Notes: a model not told the origin generated them from the sequence alone. A DNA stretch of 64,000 nt from Rhodocyclaceae bacterium (GCA_016704145.1 JADJAS010000002.1:62001-126000); one strand, 5' to 3'. Counted from the stretch's first letter, positions 39,280-48,585 are shown. Made by a program: numbers and translations.

Positions 39280-40688
39280 GCGGCGAGGCTCTCGTGCGCC
39301 ACCGGCTCGGGGAGCGCGTCATTGTTGGCGTCGTCCCGTTCCAGGCGCGGCAGGGCGAGGAAGCCTTCGCGCGCGGCGCGCAGCCGTTGCGCGAGGCTGG
39401 CGATCGCAGCGGCGGTGCCGGCCAGGTTGCCGGCGACGCGGTCGAGCCGCGCCTCGTCGAGCCAGAGGTTGCTGGCGCGGTAGGCGGCGAGATCGTCGCG
39501 CTGGCGGGCGACTTCCTCCGCGTAACCGGCGATGCGGGCGAGCGCGTCGTCGATCTGGCGCGTGCGCGCCTCGATGTGGCGCGCGCCGTAACGCCGTTGG
39601 CGCGTGTAGGTCATGCGCGGCGCGGCCGAGCCGCCCTTGGCGTCGCCGATGCTGTTGGCGATGTCGGCCGCGAGTTCCGTGGGCGCGAACTTCAGGCGGC
39701 CGCGTTCGTCGTAGTCGAGGTCGTTGGCCTTGAGTTCGGCATCGAGCTGGGCATCGAAGGCCTCGACGACGCGCGTCAGCAGCGCGGGCGAAAAGGTCTC
39801 GCGCACGCCCAGGCGCGAGGCCAGCCAGTCGGCCAGCCGCGCCTGGCGTTCTGCATCCGGGGCCGTGCATGGCGGCAGCAACAGGAGATCCCACACCGAA
39901 ACCGACGCGCGTCCGGCGCTGGCGGCGGCCACGCGCAGCAGCCAGGTGATCTTCACCCAGCGGCGGTCGGAGACGATGATCTGTTCGGTAGCGCAGTGCC
40001 GGCGCAGCTCGGCCAAACGCTCGACGATGGTGGCGGTCGGCTCGGCCTGCCCGGCGGCGCGGGCCAGCGCGGCGAGATCGTTGGCGTCGAGCGCGAGATC
40101 GTGGCTGGCTGGCGTGGCGCCACGGCTGACTTTCAGCAGGGCATCGAAGCCCGCGTCGCTGACGGGCTCGACGGGCAGGCGCAGCAGGAAGCGGTCGAAG
40201 AAGGCTTCGCCGACTTCGTCCTCGGGCACGGCGTTGGTGGCGCCGATGACGCTGATCAGCGGACAACGCTGGCGGCCGGCGCCGTTGTCGAATTCGCGCT
40301 CGTTGAGCAGCGTCAGCAGGGCGTTGAGGATGGCGCTGTTGGCCTTGAAGACCTCGTCGATGAAGGCGATCGAGGCTTCGGGCAGGAAGCCGGCGGTCTG
40401 CCGCTCGTAGCGGTCCTCCTCCAGCGCCCGGATCGACAGCGGACCGAACAGTTCCTCCGGCACGGAAAAGCGGGTCAGCAGCCGCTCGAAGTAGCGGGCA
40501 TCGCGAAAGGCGGTGTGCAGCCGGCGCGACAGCTCGCTCTTGGCCGTGCCCGGCGGGCCGATCAGCAGCGTATGTTCGCCGGCCAGCGCCGCCAGCAGGG
40601 CGAGGCGCACCTGTTGGCGGCGCTCGACCAGCCCGGCACCCAAGGCATCGATCAGCGCACCCAGACGATCGGAGAGGTTCGTTGCCAT
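39276..40688 (-). CDS. ravA: MoxR-family AAA+ ATPase, RavA-like
   Basis: A 470-residue ATPase. Walker A is GPPGTAKS (44-51), Walker B AFIDEVFK, sensor 1 GATNAVPE, arginine finger region EAFFDRFLLRLP. The LARA-like C-terminal part (about 330-470) is less conserved. ATG 40688 was chosen because it matches the family N-terminus (LSDRLGALIDALGAGLVERR); the frame is open upstream only as a shadow. RavA forms hexamers and works with ViaA, whose gene overlaps downstream. Twenty bases separate it from the stop of the small acidic gene upstream. Repeat copy D lies in the coding region (40110-40134). Confidence 0.85.
   Translation of the reverse strand: MATNLSDRLGALIDALGAGLVERRQQVRLALLAALAGEHTLLIGPPGTAKSELSRRLHTAFRDARYFERLLTRFSVPEELFGPLSIRALEEDRYERQTAGFLPEASIAFIDEVFKANSAILNALLTLLNEREFDNGAGRQRCPLISVIGATNAVPEDEVGEAFFDRFLLRLPVEPVSDAGFDALLKVSRGATPASHDLALDANDLAALARAAGQAEPTATIVERLAELRRHCATEQIIVSDRRWVKITWLLRVAAASAGRASVSVWDLLLLPPCTAPDAERQARLADWLASRLGVRETFSPALLTRVVEAFDAQLDAELKANDLDYDERGRLKFAPTELAADIANSIGDAKGGSAAPRMTYTRQRRYGARHIEARTRQIDDALARIAGYAEEVARQRDDLAAYRASNLWLDEARLDRVAGNLAGTAAAIASLAQRLRAAREGFLALPRLERDDANNDALPEPVAHESLAA
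40110..40134 (+). repeat. Dispersed 25-bp repeat, copy D (inside ravA)
   Basis: Pattern TGGCGTGGCGCCACGG then CTGACTTTC; the 16-base right part GCCACGGCTGACTTTC is identical to copy B. Antisense to ravA, encoding KVSRGATP. Confidence 0.55.
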
Positions 40689-40707
40689 CGCCTCATCTCG
40701 CCGCGTG

Positions 40708-41166
40708 TCAGGTGCGCAACGGGTGCATCCAGACGAACAGTGTCTGGTCCTGCGACTCGGCCAGCCTTGCCAGGTCGGCCAGATCGGCGAGCATCGCCAA
40801 GACCTCGCCCTCGTCGCGGCCCGCCATCTCGAATTCCTCGGTGGCGGCCAGCTCGGCGGCCACGGCATCCAGCGACTCCTCGTCGAGTTTGGCCAGGCGA
40901 TCCTTGAGTTCGTCGGCCAGCCGCAGCACCAGCGCGCCTTCGGCGGGCGAGATGTAGACCGGCTCGCACAAGGCCGCCGCGTCCTCGAACAGGTCGCCGG
41001 TCAGCAGGCTGTGGAGGGTGGCGATCTTGGCGATGCCGATATCGCGCAGGCTGATGCCGCTCCACTCGTCGACCGGCTGGAGCGAATCGCCGACGGCCTC
41101 GACCTCGTCTTCCTCGGCTGCCACAATGTTGGTCAGGATGCTCATGGTGTTGGTCAGGATGCTCAT
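40708..41166 (-). CDS. Small acidic protein of unknown function, first gene of the ravA-viaA operon
   Basis: A 152-residue strongly acidic, leucine/alanine-rich and probably all-helical cytoplasmic protein. I do not recognise a domain. Visible blocks are WSGISLRDIGIAKIATLHSL, YISPAEGALVLRLADELKDR and a C-terminal helix LADLADLARLAESQDQTLFV. The first seven codons (MSILTNT) are duplicated as MSILTNI, produced by a 21-bp tandem repeat, so two consecutive start codons (41166 and 41145) exist and translation could begin at either. Position suggests an accessory factor of the RavA-ViaA machine; that is inference only. Confidence 0.7.
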   Translation of the reverse strand: MSILTNTMSILTNIVAAEEDEVEAVGDSLQPVDEWSGISLRDIGIAKIATLHSLLTGDLFEDAAALCEPVYISPAEGALVLRLADELKDRLAKLDEESLDAVAAELAATEEFEMAGRDEGEVLAMLADLADLARLAESQDQTLFVWMHPLRT

Positions 41167-41168
41167 GG
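41128..41168 (-). repeat. Tandem 21-bp duplication covering the start codon
   Basis: GTTGGTCAGGATGCTCATGG occurs at 41128-41147 and again at 41149-41168 (period 21, in frame), duplicating the first seven codons including the ATG. Confidence 0.9.
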
Positions 41169-41703
41169 GCGGATTCTATCCTTGCCCTATCTCCGTTTGC
41201 GCGAACGACACCTCGACTATAGCGCTGCACATATCCAGCATATTCAGAAAGCGCTCACGTACATGAGTCTGCATCTGCATCATGTCGTCAGCGACATCAC
41301 GGGCGTGACGGGGATGCGGATCATTCGGGCGATCATTGCAGGCGAGCGTGCCCCGGAGGTGCTCGCTAGGCCGCACAGCAGCTGTCGGCACATGCCGCCG
41401 ATGCAATGCAAACGCGCCTCGATTCGATTAACCTTGCAACCGGACTTCCTGCCGAATGACTGGTAAGGCTAGTGGGGGCAGGTCAGTCGGGTTGGAAGGT
41501 GAAAAATCGAGGGAAGCTCAGGTGGTAGCGAGCCGGGACTTCCGCTGAAAATCGTCCCATGGCGCGCGGCAGCCGGCGGTCGAAAAAGAATTGACACTTC
41601 AATGCATGATGTGCAAGTCTATGACCGCAAGCCCGGCCGGGGCGGATCGTTCCGAGCCGGGGCTTGTTCGGTGCCGCCCCACACTTTCAGGAGAACGAGC
41701 AAC
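41169..41703. other. Intergenic region without recognised gene
   Basis: A 535-bp stretch between the divergent acidic-protein gene and the acyl-CoA dehydrogenase. Short open frames exist on both strands but none resembles a known protein or has a ribosome site. A TTGACA at 41591-41596 could be the -35 of the dehydrogenase promoter, without a good -10. A CAGGAGA ribosome site lies at 41689, just before ATG 41704. Confidence 0.5.
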
Positions 41704-42879
41704 ATGACGGATCAAACTTACCTGGACTGGCCATTCTTCGAGCCGCGGCATCGGGCGCTCGCCAGGGAGTTGGACCAATGGGCCGAGTCGAACGTGGGCG
41801 AGGACGAAGGCCTTGCCGTCGAGGATCATTGCCGGGCGCTGGTCAGGTCGTTGGGCCAGGCGGGGTGGCTGCACCACGTAGTGGGTGGCGCCGCCCACGG
41901 CGGCGTCGCCGATCGCATCGACACGCGCGCACTGTGCCTGTCGCGGGAAATCCTGGCCCGCCACGCTGCGCTGGCCGATTTCGCCTTCGGCATGCAAGGC
42001 CTGGGGTCGGGCGCAATTTCCCTGAGCGGCAGCGTGGCACAGAAAGCGCGCTATCTGCCGCCGGTGGCGCGGGGCGAGGCGATTCCGGCGTTTGCCCTGT
42101 CGGAGGCGAACGCGGGATCGGACGTCGGCGCCATGACCTGCTCGGCTCGCCGCGAGGGCGACGAGTATGTCATCGACGGCGAGAAGACGTGGATATCGAA
42201 TGGCGGGATCGCCGATTTCTACGTCGTCTTCGCGCGCACGGGCGAGGCGCCGGGAAGCCGCGGGATTTCGGCGTTCATCGTGGCGGCGGATACCCCTGGC
42301 TTTGAAGTCGCCGAGATCATCAGGGTAATCGCTCCGCATCCGCTGGCGCGGCTTCGATTTTCGGCGTGCCGGGTTCCGGCCACGGCGATGTTGGGCGAGC
42401 CGGGGCAGGGTTTCAAGATCGCCATGCGCACGCTGGATGTCTTTCGATGCTCGGTGGCGGCGGCGGCGCTGGGCTTCGCGCGCCGCGCCTTCGATGCCGC
42501 CGTGACTCGCGCCACCACGCGCTCGATGTTCGGGCAGCATCTGTCGGATTTCCAGCTGACCCAAGCCAAGTTGGCGGAAATGGCGACAGCGATCGACGCG
42601 GCCGCGCTGCTGACCTATCGCGCCGCGTGGAAGGCGGATCAAGCACTGCCCACCACGCGCGAAGTGGCGATGGCCAAGCTGGTCGCGACGGAGTCGGCGC
42701 AAGAAGTGATCGATGCGGCGGTGCAGATATTCGGTGGCCTGGGCGTCGTTTCGGATATGCCGGTCGAAAAGCTGTATCGCGAGATTCGCGCGTTGCGAAT
42801 CTATGAAGGCGCAAGCGAGGTGCAACTGTTGATCGTGGCGCGGGAAATTCTCAAGTCGGCCGCCGCCAAGGAAAGTTGA
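41704..42879 (+). CDS. Acyl-CoA dehydrogenase
   Basis: A 391-residue FAD-dependent dehydrogenase introducing the alpha,beta double bond in an acyl-CoA. FAD/substrate motifs are FALSEANAGSDVGAM and EKTWISNGGIADFYVVFA; the C-terminus has RALRIYEGASEVQLLIVARE, with the catalytic Glu in the normal short/medium-chain position (YEG). The N-terminal helical domain is slightly atypical (YLDWPFFEPRHRALARELDQ) as in dehydrogenases of aromatic and alicyclic CoA pathways. The substrate is not readable. CAGGAGA precedes the chosen ATG. It stands apart from other beta-oxidation genes; nnrS follows 64 bp downstream. Confidence 0.9.
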   Translation: MTDQTYLDWPFFEPRHRALARELDQWAESNVGEDEGLAVEDHCRALVRSLGQAGWLHHVVGGAAHGGVADRIDTRALCLSREILARHAALADFAFGMQGLGSGAISLSGSVAQKARYLPPVARGEAIPAFALSEANAGSDVGAMTCSARREGDEYVIDGEKTWISNGGIADFYVVFARTGEAPGSRGISAFIVAADTPGFEVAEIIRVIAPHPLARLRFSACRVPATAMLGEPGQGFKIAMRTLDVFRCSVAAAALGFARRAFDAAVTRATTRSMFGQHLSDFQLTQAKLAEMATAIDAAALLTYRAAWKADQALPTTREVAMAKLVATESAQEVIDAAVQIFGGLGVVSDMPVEKLYREIRALRIYEGASEVQLLIVAREILKSAAAKES

Positions 42880-42943
42880 CGGAGGCGGCGCTGTCGACAA
42901 CCAACGCCCCTCCCGCCCGCCCGCCGATACCACCGACACGCCG

Positions 42944-44137
42944 ATGTCATCCACGAGTCCATCGCTAGCCGCGGGAGCAGTCTGGAGCAGCGCCTTCCGC
43001 CCATTCTTCCTGCTCGGCTCGGCGGACGGGCTGCTGCTGATGTGCCATTGGCTCGGCGTCACCGCCGAATTGTGGCCAGGGCTGACCAACGACTTGCCAC
43101 GACAGCTCTGGCATGGCCACGAAATGGTCTTCGGCTTCGCCGCCGCGGTGGTCGTCGGTTTCGTGCTGACGGCGCTGCCGAGCTGGGCGAACACCACGGA
43201 AATCGTCGGTGCGCGGCTCCGGTGGCTGGTCGGGCTCTGGCTCGCCGGGCGGGTCGCGATGATCCTGCCGATGCCGCCACTCATCGCCGCATTGCTCGAC
43301 GGTGCGTTGTTTCCGGTCATGGCCGGCATGCTGGCGCCGCAACTGGCGCGGGCGTCGAATCGCTACTACCTGGTGTTGCTGCCCATACTCGTCGCGCTGT
43401 GCGCGGCGAACCTCATCTTTCACGGCGGCATTGCCGCCGCCGACGCTGGCGCCATGTCGGCCGGCCTGCGTTTGGCGATCCATGCACTCATTCTGCTTTT
43501 CGTGCTGACGGCCGGCGTCCTGACGCCGATCTTCACCGGCAACGCGCTGCGCGAGAAGGGGCGGGATGACGCCATCCCCTTGCTGCCCTGGCTCGATGCG
43601 CTCGCCGCGATGACCGTAGTGGCGCTGGCGAGTGCGGATCTGGCGCGTCTGCCGGCGATGACGATGGGAAGCCTGGCGTTGCTCGCCTGCGCGGTGCATG
43701 CCGTCCGCCTGGCGCGCTGGCGGGGCTGGCGCGTGGTTGACGCGCCGCTGGTGCTTGTCATGCATCTCGGTTACGCCTGGCTGACGGTCGCCTTTGGTCT
43801 GAAGGCCGCCGCCGCGCTTGCCGGTGGCGTCACCGAGTCGGCCTGGGTACACGCGTTCACCGTTGGCGCCCTCGGCATGATGATGATGGGATTGATGACG
43901 CGCGTCACCCTGCGCCATACCGGGCGGTCGCTGCGCGTGCCGGCGACGCTACTGCTGGCCTATGCGTCGATGTTCGTCGCGGCGGTGCTGCGTGTTGGCG
44001 CGGCGCTTGGCGCGCCGGAACCGCAATGGCTGAAGGGTTCGGCGCTGCTTTGGGCCATCGCCATCCTCCTGTTTTTCGCGCGCAGCGGTGCGATGCTCTG
44101 GCGCGAGAGTTTGCCGGCGCGACCGTCGATTCGCTGA
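42944..44137 (+). CDS. nnrS: NnrS family membrane protein
   Basis: A 397-residue protein with about 12 membrane helices. The NnrS start SSAFRPFFLLGSADGLLLM and WHGHEMVFGFAAAVVVGFVL are clear, with conserved His residues in HGHE, and later FTVGALGMMMMGLMTRVTLR with HTGR. NnrS proteins bind heme and copper and protect denitrifying bacteria from nitrosative stress; they are typically controlled by NNR/DNR regulators. No nitrite or NO reductase gene is in the window, but its presence supports a denitrifying lifestyle. Confidence 0.92.
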   Translation: MSSTSPSLAAGAVWSSAFRPFFLLGSADGLLLMCHWLGVTAELWPGLTNDLPRQLWHGHEMVFGFAAAVVVGFVLTALPSWANTTEIVGARLRWLVGLWLAGRVAMILPMPPLIAALLDGALFPVMAGMLAPQLARASNRYYLVLLPILVALCAANLIFHGGIAAADAGAMSAGLRLAIHALILLFVLTAGVLTPIFTGNALREKGRDDAIPLLPWLDALAAMTVVALASADLARLPAMTMGSLALLACAVHAVRLARWRGWRVVDAPLVLVMHLGYAWLTVAFGLKAAAALAGGVTESAWVHAFTVGALGMMMMGLMTRVTLRHTGRSLRVPATLLLAYASMFVAAVLRVGAALGAPEPQWLKGSALLWAIAILLFFARSGAMLWRESLPARPSIR

Positions 44138-44189
44138 ACCCAGCCCCGGTATCGCAGGTCCGCCGAGCGGCATGGCGGCACCGGTGCTT

Positions 44190-45134
44190 TCATGAACGGC
44201 GTCGTGTCTGCGAGGGCAGCTCCGCGAATAGCTTGCGATAGTCGGCGGAGAAATGGCCGAAGTGGCCGAATCCCCAGTCGGTCGCCGCGCGGCTGACGTT
44301 CAAATCGGATAGCGTGGTATTGATCAGCGAAGCACGTACCTGATTCAACCGGATGGACTTCAGGTATGCATTCGGCTTTGTTTGGGTAACGGCAAGAAAA
44401 GCGTTTTGGATGGTACGTCGGCTTACTCGCAAGCGCGCGCTCAAGTCATCGACGGTGGGCGGTGTCGACGGCTCGGTCATGGCGATCATGTGACATCGCT
44501 CGACGATAAAGCCTCGTCCGGAAATCAAATGTCGCGCGCGGGCGCCGGTTCGGGCGTGCTCGCATAGGCAGACGAGCGCGTCGATGACTGTCGACTCCAG
44601 GAATCCGGATGCGGTCGAGGCGCCGTCGTCGTCCTGCTGGCAACAAGCTTCCTCACAGGCGGAGAGTATTCGCGCCTTGGCGCGCTCCAGTTCCGGGGTG
44701 GCCACGCTGATCACCGGGCGCTTGAGCATCGACAGGATATCGTCCGCGCGGTAGTCCTCCTGTGTGACACGCGCAAACTCCTGCTTGTCGAGCGTTATCG
44801 CCAGAATGTCCATGTACCTGGGCAGGTGCAGGACAAACTCCTGACCGCCATGTAGCACGAATATGCTGCTCGACTCGACGTTCTTGCCCTGGACACATAG
44901 CGAACCGGGAACTTCCATGGGAATCGCGAAACAGATCTTCCCACGCGGCGCCGCGCCGTGTTGAACGATCCGTTGCCCAAAACGCTCCCGGAAAATATGG
45001 ATGCGATCATTCGACAGCTGGAGCAATGCGCTATCCGGATTGCCCGGCAACAACTGGCTATAGAACTGCTGCCAGCCAATGACGGCCGACGCGTGGGTGT
45101 GTACATCCCGAAAGTGTTCGATACGAATCAACAT
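44190..45134 (-). CDS. AraC-family transcriptional activator, EutR-like
   Basis: A 314-residue regulator with an N-terminal sensing domain (about 1-200; ASAVIGWQQFYSQLLPG; LSNDRIHIFRERFGQRIVQH) and a C-terminal double helix-turn-helix (about 225-310; LSARLRVSRRTIQNAFLAVT; TKPNAYLKSIRLNQVRASLI; AATDWGFGHFGHFSADYRKL). Order and wording of these blocks strongly recall EutR, the ethanolamine-utilisation activator, although no eut genes are present. It is divergent from the class III aminotransferase and likely activates the amine-catabolism genes. The inducer may be an amino alcohol or amine. Confidence 0.88.
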   Translation of the reverse strand: MLIRIEHFRDVHTHASAVIGWQQFYSQLLPGNPDSALLQLSNDRIHIFRERFGQRIVQHGAAPRGKICFAIPMEVPGSLCVQGKNVESSSIFVLHGGQEFVLHLPRYMDILAITLDKQEFARVTQEDYRADDILSMLKRPVISVATPELERAKARILSACEEACCQQDDDGASTASGFLESTVIDALVCLCEHARTGARARHLISGRGFIVERCHMIAMTEPSTPPTVDDLSARLRVSRRTIQNAFLAVTQTKPNAYLKSIRLNQVRASLINTTLSDLNVSRAATDWGFGHFGHFSADYRKLFAELPSQTRRRS

Positions 45135-45466
45135 AAGGGCTGATCGCGAATCTCGTCTCCGGTTGTCAGGAATAACCCAAGCACTGCATCAATCGGGTCG
45201 CACGCCAGATGCGGCAACCGGGACCACCGCCGGAACGCCCACCGGTACCACTGAGATAAACAGAAACCACTCCCCGCGGCTGTTGAGGCCGACCCCACTC
45301 GCCAAGCTTCTCTCATCGGAGCGCACGACTTACCGATTTTGGATAGCCATGCTGCCAACAGCTGTTTTTATTATGTGCCCAGTATCGCTGATTTGTAAAT
45401 GCCGATGCGTGACTCTCGACATTGGCCGCTCGGTGGCGACGATTCAAATGGAGTTGGGAGATTTCC
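45135..45466. other. Divergent intergenic region between the AraC-type gene and the aminotransferase
   Basis: No gene recognised. It should contain the activator's target sites and both promoters, but I could not identify a convincing direct repeat or promoter pair. GGGAG at about 45456 serves the aminotransferase start. Confidence 0.4.
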
Positions 45467-46810
45467 ATGACTTATGAGCAGGCGCAATTCTGGCATCCGA
45501 TGACGCATCCTGCCTTGAAGAAGACTCGCGTCCCGCTTCGTATTGTGCGGGGCAAGGGTTGCCATGTATTTGACGACAAGGGCAACGAGTTCGTCGACGG
45601 TGTTGGCGGCCTTTGGAACGTGAACGTGGGGCACGACCGCATCGAGGTCAAGGAAGCCATCGTTCGTCAGTTGAACGAACTCGAGTATTACCAACTGTTC
45701 GACGGAGTCTCGAATCCGCGCGCCGAGGAGTTATCAACGCAGCTCATCGATGTGTTGCGCCATGAGGGGATGGCCCGAGTGGTGTATGGCTCCAACGGCT
45801 CCGACGCCACGGAGAGCGCCCTCAAACTTGCCCGGCAATACTGGAAGGTGGTGGGCCAGCCCGAGCGAGTCAAGTTCATTTCTCTGCGCGAGGGTTATCA
45901 CGGAAGCCATTTCCTGAGCGCATCGATCAATGGCAGCACGGCGTTTCGCCGAAATTTCGAGCCGACCGCGCCCAACTGTATTCAGATTCAGAACCCTTGG
46001 CCGTATCGGAATCCCTTTACGAGCGATCCCGAGCAATTGGCGATTCTCTGCGCCAGACTTCTCGAACGGGAGATCGAATATCAGGGGCCGGACACGATTG
46101 CCGCATTTATCGCCGAACCGGTCCAGGGGGCGGGTGGCGTGATCGTGCCCCCCGCCACTTACTGGCCCTTGGTTCGCGAGGTTTGCGACAAGTACGGTGT
46201 ACTGCTGATTTCCGATGAGGTCGTGACGGGGTTTGGTCGCACCGGCAGTCTGTTCGGCGCGCGTCTTTGGGGCGTGAAACCAGACATCATGTGTTTCGCG
46301 AAAGGGTTGTCATCGGGGTATATCCCACTCGGGGCGGCCACCTTCAACGAGCGGATCGCCGATGCGTTCGAACAGAATGGCGACTTCACGGGGATGATCA
46401 TGCATGGTTACACCCATGCGGGACATCCGGTTGGCTGCGCCGCCGCCATGGCGAGCCTGAAAATCGTGGTCGGCGAAGATCTTCCGGGTAATGCGGCCAT
46501 CCAGGGTGATTACTTGCTCGATGCCCTTCAATCGTTTGTCGAGCGCCATGAATCGATCGGTGAAGTGCGCGGCAAGGGGTTGATGCTCGCCATCGACCTT
46601 GTCAAGGACAAGAACACCCGGGAACCGATCGACCCGCAGCTGGGGTATGCCTACGCGATTGCGGAGGCCGCGCGTCGGTACGGGGCCATCGTCAGGCCGG
46701 TAGGCACCAAGATCATTCTTTCACCACCACTGGTGATCCAGCGGCCGGATCTGGATCGCATTGTTGATGCCCTCGATCAGGCGTTCAAGCAAACGCCGAT
46801 TATCGGTTAA
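45467..46810 (+). CDS. Class III (omega) aminotransferase, probably pyruvate-dependent
   Basis: A 447-residue PLP enzyme. Conserved blocks include FVDGVGGLWNVNVGHDRIEV, YGSNGSDATESALKLARQYW, the PLP-binding Asp region LLISDEVVTGFGRTG and the Schiff-base Lys279 in CFAKGLSSGYIPLG; HGYTHAGHPVGCAAAMASL follows. It belongs to the group of taurine/beta-alanine/putrescine:pyruvate aminotransferases, which transfer the amine to pyruvate and release an aldehyde plus alanine. The downstream aldehyde dehydrogenase and alanine dehydrogenase genes fit exactly this logic. The amine itself is not identified. Confidence 0.92.
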   Translation: MTYEQAQFWHPMTHPALKKTRVPLRIVRGKGCHVFDDKGNEFVDGVGGLWNVNVGHDRIEVKEAIVRQLNELEYYQLFDGVSNPRAEELSTQLIDVLRHEGMARVVYGSNGSDATESALKLARQYWKVVGQPERVKFISLREGYHGSHFLSASINGSTAFRRNFEPTAPNCIQIQNPWPYRNPFTSDPEQLAILCARLLEREIEYQGPDTIAAFIAEPVQGAGGVIVPPATYWPLVREVCDKYGVLLISDEVVTGFGRTGSLFGARLWGVKPDIMCFAKGLSSGYIPLGAATFNERIADAFEQNGDFTGMIMHGYTHAGHPVGCAAAMASLKIVVGEDLPGNAAIQGDYLLDALQSFVERHESIGEVRGKGLMLAIDLVKDKNTREPIDPQLGYAYAIAEAARRYGAIVRPVGTKIILSPPLVIQRPDLDRIVDALDQAFKQTPIIG

Positions 46811-46832
46811 CTCGATAAAACAGGGATTCGCC

Positions 46833-48575
46833 ATGAGCATGCACATGCGCCACTTTATCGACGGATGCGATGTTGAGCCCGCGGCGGGTGGGCAACTCAG
46901 CCTCGTGAGCCCCGTCACGGAGCAGGAAATCGCCACGGCGGCGGCCGGTACCGCCGTCGATGTGGACCTGGCCGTCCGGGCTGCGCGCCATCAAATGGAT
47001 CACGGCCAATGGAGCCGTGTCGATTGTGCCGGTCGTGCCGCGCTTCTGCTACGTCTTGCCGATCTCGTCGAGCGGGATCGTGACCAACTTGCCGACATGG
47101 ATGCGCGGTGTACCGGACGATCGCCCATGGAGCCACGCATGGTGGATGTGCCTAACGCGATCGGGACGCTCCGGGCTGCGGCCGGCTGGGCCAACATGAT
47201 CCAGGGACGCACGATTCCGACGGCTGGATACATGGGGATTAACACCTTCTCCTATACGCGGTTGGAGCCAATCGGCGTGGTTGGCGCGATTGTCCCTTGG
47301 AATGCGCCCCTGATGATCTTGACGTGGAAGTTGGGAGCTTTGTTGGCGGCGGGTTGCACGGCCGTGATCAAGCCAGCCGAGGAAACCCCGATGTCGGCGC
47401 TGCACGTGGCGAAGCTTTGCCAAGAAGCGGGATTTCCCGATGGGGTAGTCAATGTCGTCACCGGAACGGGCGAGCTCGTCGGGCGCGCACTTTGTGAACA
47501 CGCGGAAGTCGACAAAATCACGTTCACGGGCAGTCCGGAGGCGGGATATGCCGTGCAGATGGCCGCTGCTCCGACCTTCAAGCGCGTGACTCTCGAGTTG
47601 GGTGGCAAGAGCCCTCAAATTGTCTTCGCGGACGCCGATTTCGACGCGGCTGTCCGCGGCTGCGCGACGGGCTTGTTCATCAATCAAGGTCAGGTTTGCG
47701 CGGCTGGTTCGCGGATCCTTGTTCATGAAAGCTTGGCCGACCGCTTTTCGCAGGCCCTTGCCCAGGTTGCCAATGAAGTCGTGGTTGGCAACCCGAAGAT
47801 GGACGTAGTGCCGATCGATGCCGGCAACTATGCAGGTCTGGCGGTCGAGATTGGACGAAACCGGGGCTTCATGCGCAAGGATTGCAGCATGTTGGCGGCG
47901 CACCTGTTCCTTACCGACCACAAGGCAACCACCATCAACACCGTGATCGATTCGGTGAAGCGTTTTCGCGCTGATCACGCCATGGATGGAGTCGCTATCC
48001 GGCTTGCCTCGGGCAACGCGGGCGTACTGGCCGCGACCAACGATGAAGTGGAGAAAAGCGAACGGCCAATGCTGCTCTATGTGTATTTAACGATCGTCCT
48101 TCTGGTGCTGGTGGTATACCGGCATTTTCGAGCTGTCATTGCTTGCTGCGTACCGTTAACCGTTGGCACCTATATTGGCTATTGGTTCATGAGCGAGCTA
48201 CAGATCGGGCTGACGGTGGCGACTCTGCCCGTAATGGTCTTGGCCGTCGGCATCGGTGTCGACTACGCCTTCTACATCTATAACCGACTGCAATTGCACA
48301 TGTCGAAAGGACAGCCGATCGTCAAGGCGCTGGAACACTCGATTCTCGAAGTGGGCATGGCCACGATTTTCACGGCGCTGACACTGGCGGCCGGTGTCGC
48401 CACTTGGTCATTTTCCGAGTTGAAGTTCCAGGCCGACATGGGGAAGTTGCTCGCATTCATGTTCCTGGTGAACCTGGTAATGGCCATGACGGCGCTGCCC
48501 GCGCTGGCGGTATGGCTTGAGTACATTTTTCCTCGGCGTGGGCCCGTGCGCGCCCCCGGCATCCTGGATCACTGA
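46833..48575 (+). CDS. Chimeric gene: truncated aldehyde dehydrogenase fused in frame to the C-terminal half of an RND transporter
   Basis: A continuous 580-residue frame with two unrelated parts. Residues 1 to about 323 are an NAD(P)-dependent aldehyde dehydrogenase (GVVGAIVPWNAPLMILTWKL; FTGSPEAGYAV; E255 in LELGGKSP; catalytic C289 in NQGQVCAAGSR), stopping at VVGNPKM. The last third of the enzyme is missing, including the EEIFGPV-type cofactor segment and the oligomerisation strand. From about 324 (base 47802) the frame continues as the second half of an MMPL/RND transporter: GRNRGFMRKDCSMLAAHLFL, then VATLPVMVLAVGIGVDYAFY and LKFQADMGKLLAFMFLVN, with five membrane helices. The dehydrogenase half cannot fold normally and half a transporter is unlikely to work, so this is probably a deletion scar. 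A misassembly is the alternative. Confidence 0.85.
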   Translation: MSMHMRHFIDGCDVEPAAGGQLSLVSPVTEQEIATAAAGTAVDVDLAVRAARHQMDHGQWSRVDCAGRAALLLRLADLVERDRDQLADMDARCTGRSPMEPRMVDVPNAIGTLRAAAGWANMIQGRTIPTAGYMGINTFSYTRLEPIGVVGAIVPWNAPLMILTWKLGALLAAGCTAVIKPAEETPMSALHVAKLCQEAGFPDGVVNVVTGTGELVGRALCEHAEVDKITFTGSPEAGYAVQMAAAPTFKRVTLELGGKSPQIVFADADFDAAVRGCATGLFINQGQVCAAGSRILVHESLADRFSQALAQVANEVVVGNPKMDVVPIDAGNYAGLAVEIGRNRGFMRKDCSMLAAHLFLTDHKATTINTVIDSVKRFRADHAMDGVAIRLASGNAGVLAATNDEVEKSERPMLLYVYLTIVLLVLVVYRHFRAVIACCVPLTVGTYIGYWFMSELQIGLTVATLPVMVLAVGIGVDYAFYIYNRLQLHMSKGQPIVKALEHSILEVGMATIFTALTLAAGVATWSFSELKFQADMGKLLAFMFLVNLVMAMTALPALAVWLEYIFPRRGPVRAPGILDH

Positions 48576-48585
48576 TGAGCCTTGT

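Noticed and set aside
41176..41406. 76-codon minus-strand frame in the gap before the acyl-CoA dehydrogenase
   Set aside because: No ribosome site, no recognisable domain, and composition typical of chance frames.
41591..41623. TGCA-N5-TGCA near TTGACA as a BoxR/BzdR-type operator
   Set aside because: Spacing differs from the known TGCA-N6-TGCA site and no matching regulator is nearby.
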